Translations under genes and position numbers: made by a program | Assembly (NCBI GenBank): GCA_945886445.1 | Contig: CAMCZG010000003.1 | Span: 1 to 64,000 of the forward strand | Direction: 5' to 3' | Length of the DNA stretch: 64,000 nt | From: Bifidobacterium breve | GTDB lineage: Bacteria; Actinomycetota; Acidimicrobiia; Acidimicrobiales; Ilumatobacteraceae | Shown here: positions 42,311-51,770 of the stretch, piece by piece | Numbering within the stretch: the first letter of the stretch is position 1 | How the letters are laid out: every line of letters starts with the position of its first letter | Notes under the pieces: generated by a model | Seen by the model: only the letters and a program-made list of their open reading frames with translations | The model's database searches: none | Told to the model about the DNA's origin: nothing

Positions 42311-43074
42311 GAATCGCCGCAATTCAGCACGACATTCAGTGGCTCAATCGAGAAGCCAACTTTCTACATCTTGAATCACTCATTGCCTCGGCTGCGCGGG
42401 GTGGTGCTCGTCTTGTCGTGCTTAGTGAAATGTTTTCCACGGGTTTCGCCATGGGTGAAAAATGGATCAACGATTTGCCAGAACCTTTTGATGGTCCGAG
42501 TTCACAGTTCTTGCAGCGTATGGCGCAAAAGTTCGGCGTATGGATTGGAGGTACGTGTGCAGAATTACCCGCAACCAATGACGCGCTACCGGGAAACACC
42601 TTTATTGTTTCGTCACCAGATGGAGTTCTCACGCGATACGTGAAGATGCGTCCGTTTTCCTACAGCGGGGAAGACAAGTGGTTTCGCGCCGGTTCCAACA
42701 TCGTGACACTCGATGTCGAGGGCGTCCGCGTGGCGCTCTTCGTGTGCTACGACTTGCGGTTTGTTGAAGAGTTTTGGAATTGCGCAGAACAAACCGATGT
42801 CTATTTGGTGCCTGCGAATTGGCCTGACAGTCGTCGTGAGCACTGGCTGGCGCTTTTGCAGGCGCGCGCAATTGAAAACCAAGCCTATGTTGTGGGTGTT
42901 AACCGTGTTGGCCAGGGTGGGTCTTTGATCTACTCGGGAGACAGTCGAATATTCGGTCCGCTCGGCGAAACACTTGCGGCTGGAAACGCCACAGAAGAAA
43001 TTCTTTTTGCCGACATAACGAAAGAGCACGTGGCGAAAACTCGCCTGAATTTTCCCTTTATGGATGATCGTTAA
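42307..43074 (+). CDS. Carbon-nitrogen hydrolase, omega-amidase (Nit2/YafV)-like
   Basis: The nitrilase triad is visible: Glu in VVLSEMFSTGF near residue 42, Lys in YVKMRPFSYSGEDKWFRAG near 116 and Cys in VALFVCYDLRF near 146. The KMRPFSYSGE form and 255-aa length match omega-amidases, which hydrolyse 2-oxoglutaramate or 2-oxosuccinamate. GTG 42307 overlaps the aminotransferase stop, so the products should be made together. It converges with the GGDEF/EAL gene with a 4-nt overlap. Confidence 0.88.
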   Translation: MRIAAIQHDIQWLNREANFLHLESLIASAARGGARLVVLSEMFSTGFAMGEKWINDLPEPFDGPSSQFLQRMAQKFGVWIGGTCAELPATNDALPGNTFIVSSPDGVLTRYVKMRPFSYSGEDKWFRAGSNIVTLDVEGVRVALFVCYDLRFVEEFWNCAEQTDVYLVPANWPDSRREHWLALLQARAIENQAYVVGVNRVGQGGSLIYSGDSRIFGPLGETLAAGNATEEILFADITKEHVAKTRLNFPFMDDR

Positions 43075-45344
43075 TTAGAATATTTTGGCCACTGCGAAAA
43101 CTTGTCTAAAGAAATCACAGTGTTGCGCATTTGTTCTGGAGCAACAGGATGAGAAATAAGGTAACCCTGTGCCTTCGCGCAATGAAGGTCAATAAGCGCT
43201 TCTAGCTGTTTGTCGGTTTCCACGCCTTCGGCAACAGTGTCGAGACCGAGTGCATCGCTCATGGCCAAAATAGTTTTCACAATAGACCTGGCGCTCACAT
43301 CGTCAGCAATACCGCTAATGAAAGATCTGTCAATTTTGAGTCGTTGAATAGGGAAACTTTGCAGAAGCGAGAGCGATGAGTATCCAGTACCAAAGTCGTC
43401 AATGGCAATCCGCACACCAAGAGTGTTCAACCGACGCAGAGCAGCAAGGGCCTGTTCGGGTTCGGTAATCATGATGCTTTCAGTCATCTCGAGCCATAGC
43501 TGCTGGGGCTGTACGCGTGTTCGCGAAAGGGCCTCACTCACCACCGACACAAATTGAGGATCATGAAGTTGACGTGGTGACACATTGACAGACATAGATG
43601 CGGTCTCAGGGCAAATGCCAGCATCAATCCAACTGCGCAAGTGTGTGAGCGCTTCAATGAGCGCCCAAGCACCTATTGGCACGATGATGCCAGTTTCCTC
43701 AGCAATTGGAATGAATTGCGCTGGAGAGCTAGTGGATCCGTCTTCACGTTCCCAGCGCATGAGAGCCTCAAAGCCAAGAACATCGCCTAATTGCAGGTCG
43801 ATAATGGGTTGATAAACAAGCGTGAGTTCTTGTCTTTCCAATGCCCTATAGAGCGCGGTTTCTAAAGTGAGCCGTTGCGTGGCTCGTTCAAGCATTGATG
43901 CATCAAATAATGCGATGCAGTTACGCCCTGCATCTTTTGCCCTGTACATCGCAGCGTCGGCATGGCGCAAGAGTTCCTCGGGCGAAGGGGAGTCGGCCGC
44001 GTTTGAACATGAAACTCCAATGCTTGCCGAAACAAATACGTCTCCTTGTTTGAGCGCAAGGGGCTCACGGAAACATTCAAGAATTCGTTCGGCGGTTTTC
44101 ATGGCCTCAATGTCGCCAATGCTGTTGGGCTCTAAAACAACAAATTCGTCACCACTAATGCGACCAACTATGGCCGATGGCGGAACAGCATTGGTGAGTC
44201 GCTGCGCAACGGCCACCAAAACATCGTCTCCGGCACTGTGGCCAAGTGAGTCATTGATATTTTTAAAACGGTCGACGTCAATGAAATGAACTGCCGGAAC
44301 TTTCCCGGTGCGCCAAGCGCTATCGACTGCTTCCTCTATGTGCTTTAGCATGAGTGAACGGTTGGGTAAAAGCGTCAGTGCGTCGGTTTGGGCTGTTTTC
44401 ACCAGTGTTGCTTGCGTTCGAGCATTGGTTCTCACGGCCTGTACAACTCGAGCCGTTACCGAAGCGGCAAGAACAAACAACGAGAGTGCACGTACGATGC
44501 GGTCTACCTGATTGCGCGGATCAAATAGGGCAATGGTGATGAGCGGCACAACGAGTGCTGTTGTGGTGAGTACCAAGCGGCCAAGTAGGGGTTGTCGTTG
44601 GCGCGTGGTGCTGCGATGAGTGAGGCTGCGTACTGAAGGATGCAAGAAGGTTGCAGACGCCAAAAAAAGACACATGACATACGGCGCGTTGAGGAATCGG
44701 TCGGAAACGCTTGCATGCCCTGACTTGTCGAAGGCAAAAAGGAAGTCACCCAGTAGTGATAATGAAATGGCGCCAAAGAGCAACCAGATGGAAGGTGTAC
44801 GGCTTGCTTCGCTAAAGAGAAGTGAGACGAGAAGGAACAATACAATTGTGCTTGTTGCCAGTGTGATGCCTCGCAAGACACTTATTGCCGTTGGTTCCCC
44901 AGAAATATTGAGGGAAGGTTGCAATAACCCAACCCAAATGAGAAGCCAAGCTCCTAATGCAACAACCAATGCGTCTCCGAGAGAATTAAGAATTGCCGTA
45001 CCATTGCGCCGCAAGGTGACGAGAAGAAGCACGCTCGCGAGAAGTATTTGGACTGCGAGAAAAAATGATTCCGACACAATGCGCAATGCTTCGTCAGGTT
45101 GTGAATTGTCGGCAAATATTTGCCCAGTAACGGTGAAGAATGAAATCGCTAGAATCACAAGCCAGGTTCGGGGGTCGGGCCGATGCGCGAAGAACCCAAT
45201 GATGACGCCAACAGCCAATTGGGTAGCCGCTATGAAATAAAAGGTGTCTCCCACGGTGGTGGAGGGGATGAGTATGTTGACAAGCCCGAGGGCTACTCCC
45301 ACGGCCCCGACGAGCCATGCCAATTGAGAAAAGCTTTTACGCAC
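43071..45344 (-). CDS. Membrane GGDEF-EAL cyclic-di-GMP signalling protein
   Basis: 757 aa: about nine hydrophobic helices (residues 8-300), a GGDEF domain (about 320-480) with RISGDEF at the active site, and an EAL domain (about 495-750) with EALMRW, the DFGTGYSSL loop and KIDRSFI. The SGDEF variant can still be active. No RxxD inhibitory site is seen before it. The EAL core looks intact, so it may make or degrade c-di-GMP in response to a membrane or membrane-soluble signal. Start GTG 45344. Confidence 0.92.
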   Translation of the reverse strand: MRKSFSQLAWLVGAVGVALGLVNILIPSTTVGDTFYFIAATQLAVGVIIGFFAHRPDPRTWLVILAISFFTVTGQIFADNSQPDEALRIVSESFFLAVQILLASVLLLVTLRRNGTAILNSLGDALVVALGAWLLIWVGLLQPSLNISGEPTAISVLRGITLATSTIVLFLLVSLLFSEASRTPSIWLLFGAISLSLLGDFLFAFDKSGHASVSDRFLNAPYVMCLFLASATFLHPSVRSLTHRSTTRQRQPLLGRLVLTTTALVVPLITIALFDPRNQVDRIVRALSLFVLAASVTARVVQAVRTNARTQATLVKTAQTDALTLLPNRSLMLKHIEEAVDSAWRTGKVPAVHFIDVDRFKNINDSLGHSAGDDVLVAVAQRLTNAVPPSAIVGRISGDEFVVLEPNSIGDIEAMKTAERILECFREPLALKQGDVFVSASIGVSCSNAADSPSPEELLRHADAAMYRAKDAGRNCIALFDASMLERATQRLTLETALYRALERQELTLVYQPIIDLQLGDVLGFEALMRWEREDGSTSSPAQFIPIAEETGIIVPIGAWALIEALTHLRSWIDAGICPETASMSVNVSPRQLHDPQFVSVVSEALSRTRVQPQQLWLEMTESIMITEPEQALAALRRLNTLGVRIAIDDFGTGYSSLSLLQSFPIQRLKIDRSFISGIADDVSARSIVKTILAMSDALGLDTVAEGVETDKQLEALIDLHCAKAQGYLISHPVAPEQMRNTVISLDKFSQWPKYSN

Positions 45345-45437
45345 TGACTTTTCAGGCTACACATGACCCGAATTGCAAGGGTGGATCAACTAATATGGGG
45401 GTAGGCGGAGTGCCTCTTTTTTGGAGTACCTCCTCGC

Positions 45438-46028
45438 ATGTATGTCACCCGCCACTCTCACGTTGTAGACCACAACCTGCAAGATTCCCTGTGGAACCTC
45501 TACGTTCGCGCCTATTTGCCTGAGGCCGAGCTGACAGCAACGCATGAGATGCTTGATCGTTTGGAATTCAACGATCAAATGACCTTGCAGAGCAATCGCG
45601 CCTGGGTGGTGTGGGATGACGGCGTACCTGTTGCTATGACGCTCATTGCAACCGATGTACGGGCCACCCGCTGGCTCTCGGAACTCTATTTCGCCAAGCA
45701 TTACCCCGACCGTTTTCGCAATGGTCAGGTGCATTACGTGGTGTGGGCGGTGGTCGACCCCGAGTATGTGGCAAAGGGAGCGGTCATCCATTTGGGGAAG
45801 CATGCGCTCGCTGTAGAGGCCGCCGAAGGGGCTTTGCTGGTGTTTGATACCCCCGAGAGCAACCAGCCTGAAGCCACCGGTGGTGCCGCAGAATTAATGG
45901 TGCGTTTGGCGCGGATGGTCTCTGAGGCAGATCTCATACCCATCACCACCCAGCGTTACTACGCCATCGACTTCGTTCGTCCTCGTGAAACTGGCGTAAA
46001 AGCAGAATCGACCATGCTCACCTCCTAG
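45438..46028 (+). CDS. Conserved-looking hypothetical protein, possibly GNAT-like
   Basis: This 196-aa protein is not recognised. It has helices at the N-terminus (YLPEAELTATHEMLDRL), then strands RAWVVWDDGVPVAMTLIATD and VHYVVWAVVDPEY, an order that recalls an acyltransferase fold. It is soluble, with no signal peptide. It lies 23 nt upstream of phoH in the same direction, ahead of the phoH-ybeY-CNNM block, so it may belong to that transcript. Confidence 0.75.
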   Translation: MYVTRHSHVVDHNLQDSLWNLYVRAYLPEAELTATHEMLDRLEFNDQMTLQSNRAWVVWDDGVPVAMTLIATDVRATRWLSELYFAKHYPDRFRNGQVHYVVWAVVDPEYVAKGAVIHLGKHALAVEAAEGALLVFDTPESNQPEATGGAAELMVRLARMVSEADLIPITTQRYYAIDFVRPRETGVKAESTMLTS

Positions 46029-46051
46029 CGAATGCGCTACGTTTCTCATAG

Positions 46052-47002
46052 ATGGTTACTACCTCTTCCACTGTTGATGTGGTCATTCCTCATTCGCACA
46101 TGATGGCCGATCTATTGGGAATGCGCGACGAGCATTTGCGCCGCATTGAAGATGCCTTCCCGTCAACAAAAATTTCAGTTCGTGGCAATGTGGTGTCTTT
46201 AGCTGGGACTGACTCGGCAAAAGCCGGGCGCCTTTTTGAAGAACTCGTCATGTTGTTACAAAAAGGCGAAGCCTTCGATTCTTTGGTCATCGATAGATCA
46301 ATTGACATGGTGCGTAATAACCAAAGCCCGAGTGACGTACTCACCGATGAAGTGATGCGCGCGGGTCGTGGCCGTGCTGTGAAGCCCAAAACAGCGGGCC
46401 AAAAACGGTATGTCGATGCCATACGTGAAAACGTCATCACTTTTGGTGTGGGGCCTGCAGGAACGGGTAAAAGTTGGCTAGCAGTTGCCATGGCAGTGCA
46501 GGCGCTCCAAGCAAAACAGGTGCAACGCATTATCCTCACGCGCCCTGCCGTGGAAGCAGGCGAGCGGCTGGGCTTCTTGCCCGGTGATCTCATGGCAAAG
46601 ATTGACCCTTATTTACGGCCGTTATACGACGCGTTGTACGACATGGTCGACCACGAAGGCGCCCAGAAACTCATTGAGCGCCAAACTATTGAAGTGGCTC
46701 CGTTGGCGTTCATGCGCGGTCGCACACTCAACAACTCGTTCATCATTCTCGACGAAGCCCAAAACACGACACCAGAGCAAATGAAAATGTTCCTCACAAG
46801 AATTGGCTTCAACTCTAAAGTCGTGGTGACCGGCGACGTTACTCAGATTGATGTTCCAAATGGCAAAAGTGGTCTCGTCGGTCTGGAAAAAATTCTCACC
46901 GGAATTGAAGGCTTAGAGTTCGTACATTTGTCCAAATCAGATGTCGTACGCCATCGCATCGTTGCCGATATTGTGTCTGCATATGAAGAAAAACAGCGCT
47001 GA
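46052..47002 (+). CDS. phoH: PhoH-like ATPase
   Basis: 316 aa. After an N-terminal KH-like/RNA-binding region (about 1-110) comes the PhoH NTPase: TFGVGPAGTGKSWLA Walker A near residue 133, RPAVEAGERLGFLPGD near 163, Walker B FIILDEAQNTTPEQM near 230 and VVTGDVTQIDVP near 261. Such proteins are linked to RNA helicase/RNase activities and are commonly encoded next to YbeY, as here (7-nt gap). Confidence 0.94.
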   Translation: MVTTSSTVDVVIPHSHMMADLLGMRDEHLRRIEDAFPSTKISVRGNVVSLAGTDSAKAGRLFEELVMLLQKGEAFDSLVIDRSIDMVRNNQSPSDVLTDEVMRAGRGRAVKPKTAGQKRYVDAIRENVITFGVGPAGTGKSWLAVAMAVQALQAKQVQRIILTRPAVEAGERLGFLPGDLMAKIDPYLRPLYDALYDMVDHEGAQKLIERQTIEVAPLAFMRGRTLNNSFIILDEAQNTTPEQMKMFLTRIGFNSKVVVTGDVTQIDVPNGKSGLVGLEKILTGIEGLEFVHLSKSDVVRHRIVADIVSAYEEKQR

Positions 47003-47009
47003 CATCTGA

Positions 47010-47612
47010 ATGGTTGACTTTTTAGGAAGGTTTAAAAAACCAAAGCGTGTTGGAGGCGACGGAGAACTCACTGTTTTTTGTGCCTCAGAACAGAGCGGAG
47101 TCGCCATAGACCTTGCTCGCTGGCAACAACTCGCCACCGATGTGTTGAAAGCTGAAGGTGTTCGTGGCGCCGCCGAGATGAGTATTTTGTTTGTTGAACC
47201 TCACGTGATGGCGGAAATGAATAGCGTTCATATGGGCAAGAGCGGCCCTACCGATGTCTTGGCTTTCCCCATTGACGCGTTTGTGCCCGAATCTGCCAGC
47301 GGTCCAGGGTCAATGTCGCGCGGCCCAGATAGAGCCGCAGAAAATATGGAAGATTCACCTTTGCTTCTTGGTGACGTGGTCATCTGCCCAGAAATCGCCT
47401 TAGCGCAAGCCCCAACTCATGCGGGAACCTTCGATGATGAAATTGCGCTTTTGGTAACGCATGGCTCGTTGCACGTCTTGGGCTATGACCACGCCGAAGA
47501 TGAAGAGCGTGTACGTATGCAGAGCCGCGAGAAAGAACTTTTGGAACAGTTTTTCTGGAAGTCACCTGCCCCGCTCAATTTTCGTATCGATCATCCAGAG
47601 GATGCACAATGA
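47010..47612 (+). CDS. ybeY: Endoribonuclease YbeY, rRNA maturation factor
   Basis: 200 aa, with the zinc-binding motif HGSLHVLGYDHAEDEE near residue 150 that defines UPF0054/YbeY, and GPTDVLAFPID near 80. The N-terminus has about 10 extra residues and the loop before DVVICPE is longer than in E. coli YbeY. It acts in 16S rRNA 3'-end processing and ribosome quality control. Its stop overlaps the CNNM-type gene start by 4 nt. Confidence 0.95.
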   Translation: MVDFLGRFKKPKRVGGDGELTVFCASEQSGVAIDLARWQQLATDVLKAEGVRGAAEMSILFVEPHVMAEMNSVHMGKSGPTDVLAFPIDAFVPESASGPGSMSRGPDRAAENMEDSPLLLGDVVICPEIALAQAPTHAGTFDDEIALLVTHGSLHVLGYDHAEDEERVRMQSREKELLEQFFWKSPAPLNFRIDHPEDAQ

Positions 47613-48898
47613 TTGCTTCAACGCCAACTAGCGCCGACTACTGGATATTGGCTGCAATTCTCGGATTGCTTGTCTTGCTTATTTTTTTCGGTGTCGCCGA
47701 AATGGCTCTCTCGAGAATTTCAAAACCAAAGGCAGCAGCGTTAGCCGATCAAGGAGTGAAGTCAGCGCGGTCGCTTGCAAAACTCGTTATTGACCCGGCT
47801 CGCTGGGTAAACCCATTGCTGTTAAGCGTGAACATTTGCCAAACCGTTCAAGCCACACTCACTGGTGTTGTCGCCGGGCGTTTATTCGGAGCTGCTGGAG
47901 TTGCAGTAGGCGTTCTCTTGAATGTTGTGGTGTTTTATGTGTTTGCCGAGGCCGTGCCCAAAACATATGCAGTGTTGTATCCAGAAAGAGCAGCGCTCAT
48001 TATTGCTCGTCCGACGAGTTTCATCGTGTCGTTCTGGCCGCTGCAGTTTGTGTCGCGCGGCCTGATTTCACTGACCAACGTTATTGTGCGTGGCAAGGGT
48101 CTGCAGTCGGGGCCATTCGTTAGTGAACAAGAGTTCCTTGGCATTGTGGAAGCCGCTGCGCAAGATGAAGTAATCGAGCATGAAGAGCGCGAATTGATTG
48201 AATCGATTATTGAGTTCGGCGACACGGTAGTGCGCGAAGTCATGGTGCCACGTCCCGACATGGTCACCGTCGATCACAACATGACCATTACTGAAGCACT
48301 CGATGTTGCCATTTCCGAGGGATACAGCCGACTCCCGGTAATCCAAGAAGGCGAAGAAGATATCGACGTGGTGGGCATTGCCTACACAAAAGATCTCATG
48401 CGGGCAGAACGCGAAGGTTTAGGCACTTCGGTCATGACCGATCTCATTCGTAAAGTGGTCATTGTTCCTGAGACCAAGCCGGTGAATCGTTTGATGCGCG
48501 AGATGCAGCGAGAGAAATACCACCTTGCTGTAGTTGCCGATGAACATGGGTCAATTGTTGGAATTATTTCACTCGAAGATTGCCTTGAAGAATTAGTTGG
48601 TGAAATTATCGACGAGTTTGATGACGATGAAGTGGGTGTTGTTCGTTTACCAAACGGCAACTATCGAGTAGATGGCAAAATGCCTATTGACGACGTCAAC
48701 GACTTGCTGGCAACACATCTCCCCAATACCGATTGGGACACATTGGCAGGTTTTGTCTTCAACATGGTTGAACGCGTGCCTGAGCCAGGCGAAAGCGTTG
48801 AGGCTGAGGGTTGGAAATTTACTGTGGAAGAGCTAGTGGGCCGCAGAATTCGCACCATCCAAATTTCTGCCCATGTTCACGACGTTTCAGATTCCTGA
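47609..48898 (+). CDS. Hemolysin-family / CNNM-CorC-type membrane protein with CBS domains
   Basis: 429 aa: a DUF21 transmembrane domain with four hydrophobic stretches (about residues 8-190), a short linker, two CBS domains (about 215-340; VMVPRPDMVTVD, SRLPVIQE and LAVVADEHGSIVGIISLEDCLEELVGEI), and a C-terminal CorC_HlyC domain (about 350-425). Relatives are linked to magnesium or cobalt efflux. It is often encoded with ybeY and era; era here is elsewhere (61197). Confidence 0.93.
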   Translation: MIASTPTSADYWILAAILGLLVLLIFFGVAEMALSRISKPKAAALADQGVKSARSLAKLVIDPARWVNPLLLSVNICQTVQATLTGVVAGRLFGAAGVAVGVLLNVVVFYVFAEAVPKTYAVLYPERAALIIARPTSFIVSFWPLQFVSRGLISLTNVIVRGKGLQSGPFVSEQEFLGIVEAAAQDEVIEHEERELIESIIEFGDTVVREVMVPRPDMVTVDHNMTITEALDVAISEGYSRLPVIQEGEEDIDVVGIAYTKDLMRAEREGLGTSVMTDLIRKVVIVPETKPVNRLMREMQREKYHLAVVADEHGSIVGIISLEDCLEELVGEIIDEFDDDEVGVVRLPNGNYRVDGKMPIDDVNDLLATHLPNTDWDTLAGFVFNMVERVPEPGESVEAEGWKFTVEELVGRRIRTIQISAHVHDVSDS

Positions 48899-48924
48899 TG
48901 CGAAGTCGGCACTTCAGGCGGGGC

Positions 48925-48936
48925 TAGTTTGAAGTA
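48925..48936 (+). promoter_or_regulatory. Leaderless -10 box for the SDR gene at 48937
   Basis: TAGTTT (48925-48930), 6 nt, ATG 48937. Confidence 0.55.
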
Positions 48937-49680
48937 ATGGAGATTTCATTTGAAGGTAAGGTCGCTCTAGTTACTGGGGCATCTAAAGGTATCGGCAAGG
49001 CAATTGCAAAGACTCTCGCAGAGAGTGGCGCAAAAGTGATGTTGTCGTCACGCAAGGAAGATGCACTGCGAGAAGCCGCAAAAGAAATTGATGGCATTAC
49101 TGAAGTATTTGCCGCCAACGCTGGCGATATTCCATCTGGACGGGAATGCATTGCCGCCACTATTGAAAAATTCGGTGGTATCGATATTCTTATCAACAAC
49201 GCAGCCACCAACCCTTACTACGGAGATTCGCTCGGGGTCGATGAAGCCCGATTCGATAAAACCTTTCAGGTCAATTTAAAAGGCCCATTGTTTTGGACAC
49301 AGATGGCCTATGAAATGGCGCTCAAAGAAAAGCCTGGAGTCATTTTAAATATTGCCTCTGTTGGCGGAATGCGCACAGAATCGGGTTTGAGTATTTACAA
49401 CCTCACCAAAGCTGCACTCATACATTTCACCCGGCAACTCGCAAGCGAGATTGGTCCGAATCGTGTGGTGGGTATTGCTCCTGGGTTAGTGAAAACAGAC
49501 TTTGCTGCAGTGTTGGTTGATAATTTTGGAGATGCGCTTGCAAAGCGAACGCCACTAGGTCGCCTTGGTGAGCCTCAAGACATTGCCAATCTTGCTGCAT
49601 TCTTGGTGTCAGATGCCGCGAGTTGGATTACCGGTGAAACGTATGTCATCGACGGTGGAGCAGGGGTTGCCCACTCTTAG
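48937..49680 (+). CDS. Short-chain dehydrogenase/reductase (SDR)
   Basis: 247 aa: VTGASKGIGKAI (residues 12-23), NNAATNPY near 87, Ser in NIASVGGM near 139, YNLTK (YxxxK) near 152, and a C-terminal WITGETYVIDGGAGV. The layout is that of FabG-like reductases acting on small alcohols or 3-hydroxyacyl compounds. It converges with menE, with a 10-nt gap. Confidence 0.9.
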   Translation: MEISFEGKVALVTGASKGIGKAIAKTLAESGAKVMLSSRKEDALREAAKEIDGITEVFAANAGDIPSGRECIAATIEKFGGIDILINNAATNPYYGDSLGVDEARFDKTFQVNLKGPLFWTQMAYEMALKEKPGVILNIASVGGMRTESGLSIYNLTKAALIHFTRQLASEIGPNRVVGIAPGLVKTDFAAVLVDNFGDALAKRTPLGRLGEPQDIANLAAFLVSDAASWITGETYVIDGGAGVAHS

Positions 49681-49690
49681 GCCACTTTGT

Positions 49691-50824
49691 CTATGGGGTG
49701 AGTATTTCTCGTAACGCTTGTCGCTGGGGTTTACCAAGTGCGCTTCGTGGGATGCTGTTGATTATTACAACCTGGCGTGGAGCCATGAATCGAGGCAGTG
49801 ATTCAGCCACGATCTCTCTCCACTCGGTCAGGGTATGTGTAACCGAAGTATTTGTAGGCACGATGAAGGCGACAACTCGTTGCCCCCACTCTTGGTCATC
49901 TACACCCACAACGCATACGTCACTCACGTCAGGGTGATTCACAAGGGCAGCCTCCACCACTTCTGGCCAGATATTTTCACCACCAGAAATGATGAGTTCG
50001 CTTCGGCGACCAACCACTGACAGTTGATTGTCTAGGCTCATACTTCCGAGATCACCAGTGTGCAGCCAGCCTTCGCTGTCGACGGGGTGACCTAATTGGG
50101 GCTGGTAGTAGCGGTTCATGAGCACGGGTCCGCGTACCAAAATTTCTTGATCTGCAGATATGGAAATTTCTATACCAGTAAGTGCAGTGCGGTTGTACAC
50201 AACGCCGCCCATGGTTTCTGTGAGGCCGTACGTGGTGGTGACATTTGGTGGCAACGTAGGCGGTGGTTTTGCTCCGCCGAGGAGGATGTTGTCAAACAGT
50301 TCAGCATTGATACGCCCAAGCGCAGTCGCCACAAGCGATGTATGTGTGACGCCACTCCGGGCGAGCCCCTCAACTTCAGCGGCATCGAATTGCGAAATGG
50401 TCGTGAGTTTGCATCCCCAATGAAGAGCTCTGGAAATGACTCCGAACCCTCCAACATGAGATGGAGGTAAACATGCAAGCCAGTGCGTTGATGACGTGTC
50501 GCCGAAGTACTGCGCAACGATATTGGCATTTGCTCGCAGTGAGTCGTGCGTGTGTACGACTCCTTTTGGCGTACCGCTACTTCCGGAGGTAGTGAAAATA
50601 ACAGCGTCATTCTCGGCGACGTGTGATTCGTGGTGTGCAATGACGCTTCGACCATTTACTGTAACGAGTTCTTGAACTCCGAAATCTTCAACAAGCTGGG
50701 CCTTTTGAGCGTGCGGCAAGCGCTGATCAATAGGGAATGCACAGTCACCTGCGTGCCATATTTTTTGAAGTGCAGAGACAAACTCGCCGGACAGAGCCAT
50801 GTCGATGCCCACGAGTTTGTTCAT
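49691..50824 (-). CDS. menE: o-Succinylbenzoate-CoA ligase
   Basis: A 377-aa AMP-forming ligase: phosphate loop FTTSGSSGTPKGVVHTHD near residue 77, YGLTETMGG near 210, LHTGDLGSM near 260 and a hinge/C-domain SELIISGGENIWP near 276. It is short compared with typical acyl-CoA synthetases, as are mycobacterial MenE proteins. The surrounding menA, menH, menD, menF and menG support MenE over a generic ligase. ATG 50824, 6 nt after TAACCT, is preferred to the in-frame TTG 50830. Confidence 0.87.
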   Translation of the reverse strand: MNKLVGIDMALSGEFVSALQKIWHAGDCAFPIDQRLPHAQKAQLVEDFGVQELVTVNGRSVIAHHESHVAENDAVIFTTSGSSGTPKGVVHTHDSLRANANIVAQYFGDTSSTHWLACLPPSHVGGFGVISRALHWGCKLTTISQFDAAEVEGLARSGVTHTSLVATALGRINAELFDNILLGGAKPPPTLPPNVTTTYGLTETMGGVVYNRTALTGIEISISADQEILVRGPVLMNRYYQPQLGHPVDSEGWLHTGDLGSMSLDNQLSVVGRRSELIISGGENIWPEVVEAALVNHPDVSDVCVVGVDDQEWGQRVVAFIVPTNTSVTHTLTEWREIVAESLPRFMAPRQVVIINSIPRSALGKPQRQALREILTP

Positions 50825-50836
50825 ATGCAAAGGTTA
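50825..50836 (-). promoter_or_regulatory. Leaderless -10 box for menE
   Basis: TAACCT (50836-50831), 6 nt, ATG 50824. Confidence 0.55.
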
Positions 50837-50864
50837 GACCGCTATTTCGTGAGACACTAATGAG

Positions 50865-51770
50865 GTGACAGATTCGCAATCACCTGCCAACGAAATTTCC
50901 GCTATCAAACTTTGGGTGATGGGGGCTCGGCCCAGAACTTTGCCAGCAGCGGTGGTGCCGGTCTTGGTGGGAGCGGCTCTATCGGTCGGGACAGCGCACC
51001 CGATGTGGTGGCGCATCGCCCTCGCACTCGTTGTGAGCCTCTCTTTGCAAGTGGGAGTGAATTACGCCAACGACTACAGCGATGGGGTGAAGGGAACCGA
51101 CGCCGTTCGAGTAGGTCCTTTGCGTCTGGTGGGCTCTGGCCTAGTGGCCCCGAAGTCAGTGAAGCGAGCAGCCTTCTTGTCCTTTGGATGTGCAGCTGTG
51201 TGTGGCCTCATTCTCTCCTTGGCAACATCACCGTGGCTGCTTCTTGTAGGGGTGTGTGCAATTGCTGCGGGTTGGACATACACGGGAGGCCCCCGACCTT
51301 ATGGGTACTTGGGTCTGGGAGAAATATTCGTCTTCATTTTTTTTGGTGTTGTCGCAACATTGGGAAGCGCGTACGTAGTTGCCGAAGAACTCACTAGTGC
51401 AATGTGGATCTCGTGCGTTCCAGTTGGCTGTTTTGCTTGTGCACTACTTGTTGTCAATAACTTGCGAGATATACCAACCGATAGCACAGTGGGAAAGAAC
51501 ACTTTGGCGGTACGTCTAGGTGACCCGCGAACGCGACAGTTTTTCCTCTTTCTGTTCGCGCTTTCCGCAGTATTCGTTATCGGGGTAGCTATTCAAAAGC
51601 CTGCAGCAATTTTGGGTCTCCTCGGTATTGCTAGTGCACGGGGTGCAGTGCGTGCTGTACGTGGCGGAGCGAGCGGTCGAGATCTCATTGCGGTTTTAGG
51701 TGCAACCGGGCGCGCTCAACTTATTTTCGGTCTGCTTTTCTCGCTTGGTTTACTCATCGCTAACCGCTAG
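50865..51770 (+). CDS. menA: 1,4-Dihydroxy-2-naphthoate polyprenyltransferase
   Basis: A 301-aa UbiA-type prenyltransferase with about eight hydrophobic helices. The first Asp-rich motif is NYANDYSDGVKGTD near residue 67 (N/DxxxD type), and the second region is NNLRDIPTDSTVGKNTLAVRLG near 193, both typical for MenA. WVMGARPRTLPAAVVPVLVG opens the domain. Start is GTG. It attaches the isoprenoid tail to dihydroxynaphthoate in the membrane. It is divergent from menE and overlaps the end of menH by 4 nt. Confidence 0.94.
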   Translation: MTDSQSPANEISAIKLWVMGARPRTLPAAVVPVLVGAALSVGTAHPMWWRIALALVVSLSLQVGVNYANDYSDGVKGTDAVRVGPLRLVGSGLVAPKSVKRAAFLSFGCAAVCGLILSLATSPWLLLVGVCAIAAGWTYTGGPRPYGYLGLGEIFVFIFFGVVATLGSAYVVAEELTSAMWISCVPVGCFACALLVVNNLRDIPTDSTVGKNTLAVRLGDPRTRQFFLFLFALSAVFVIGVAIQKPAAILGLLGIASARGAVRAVRGGASGRDLIAVLGATGRAQLIFGLLFSLGLLIANR

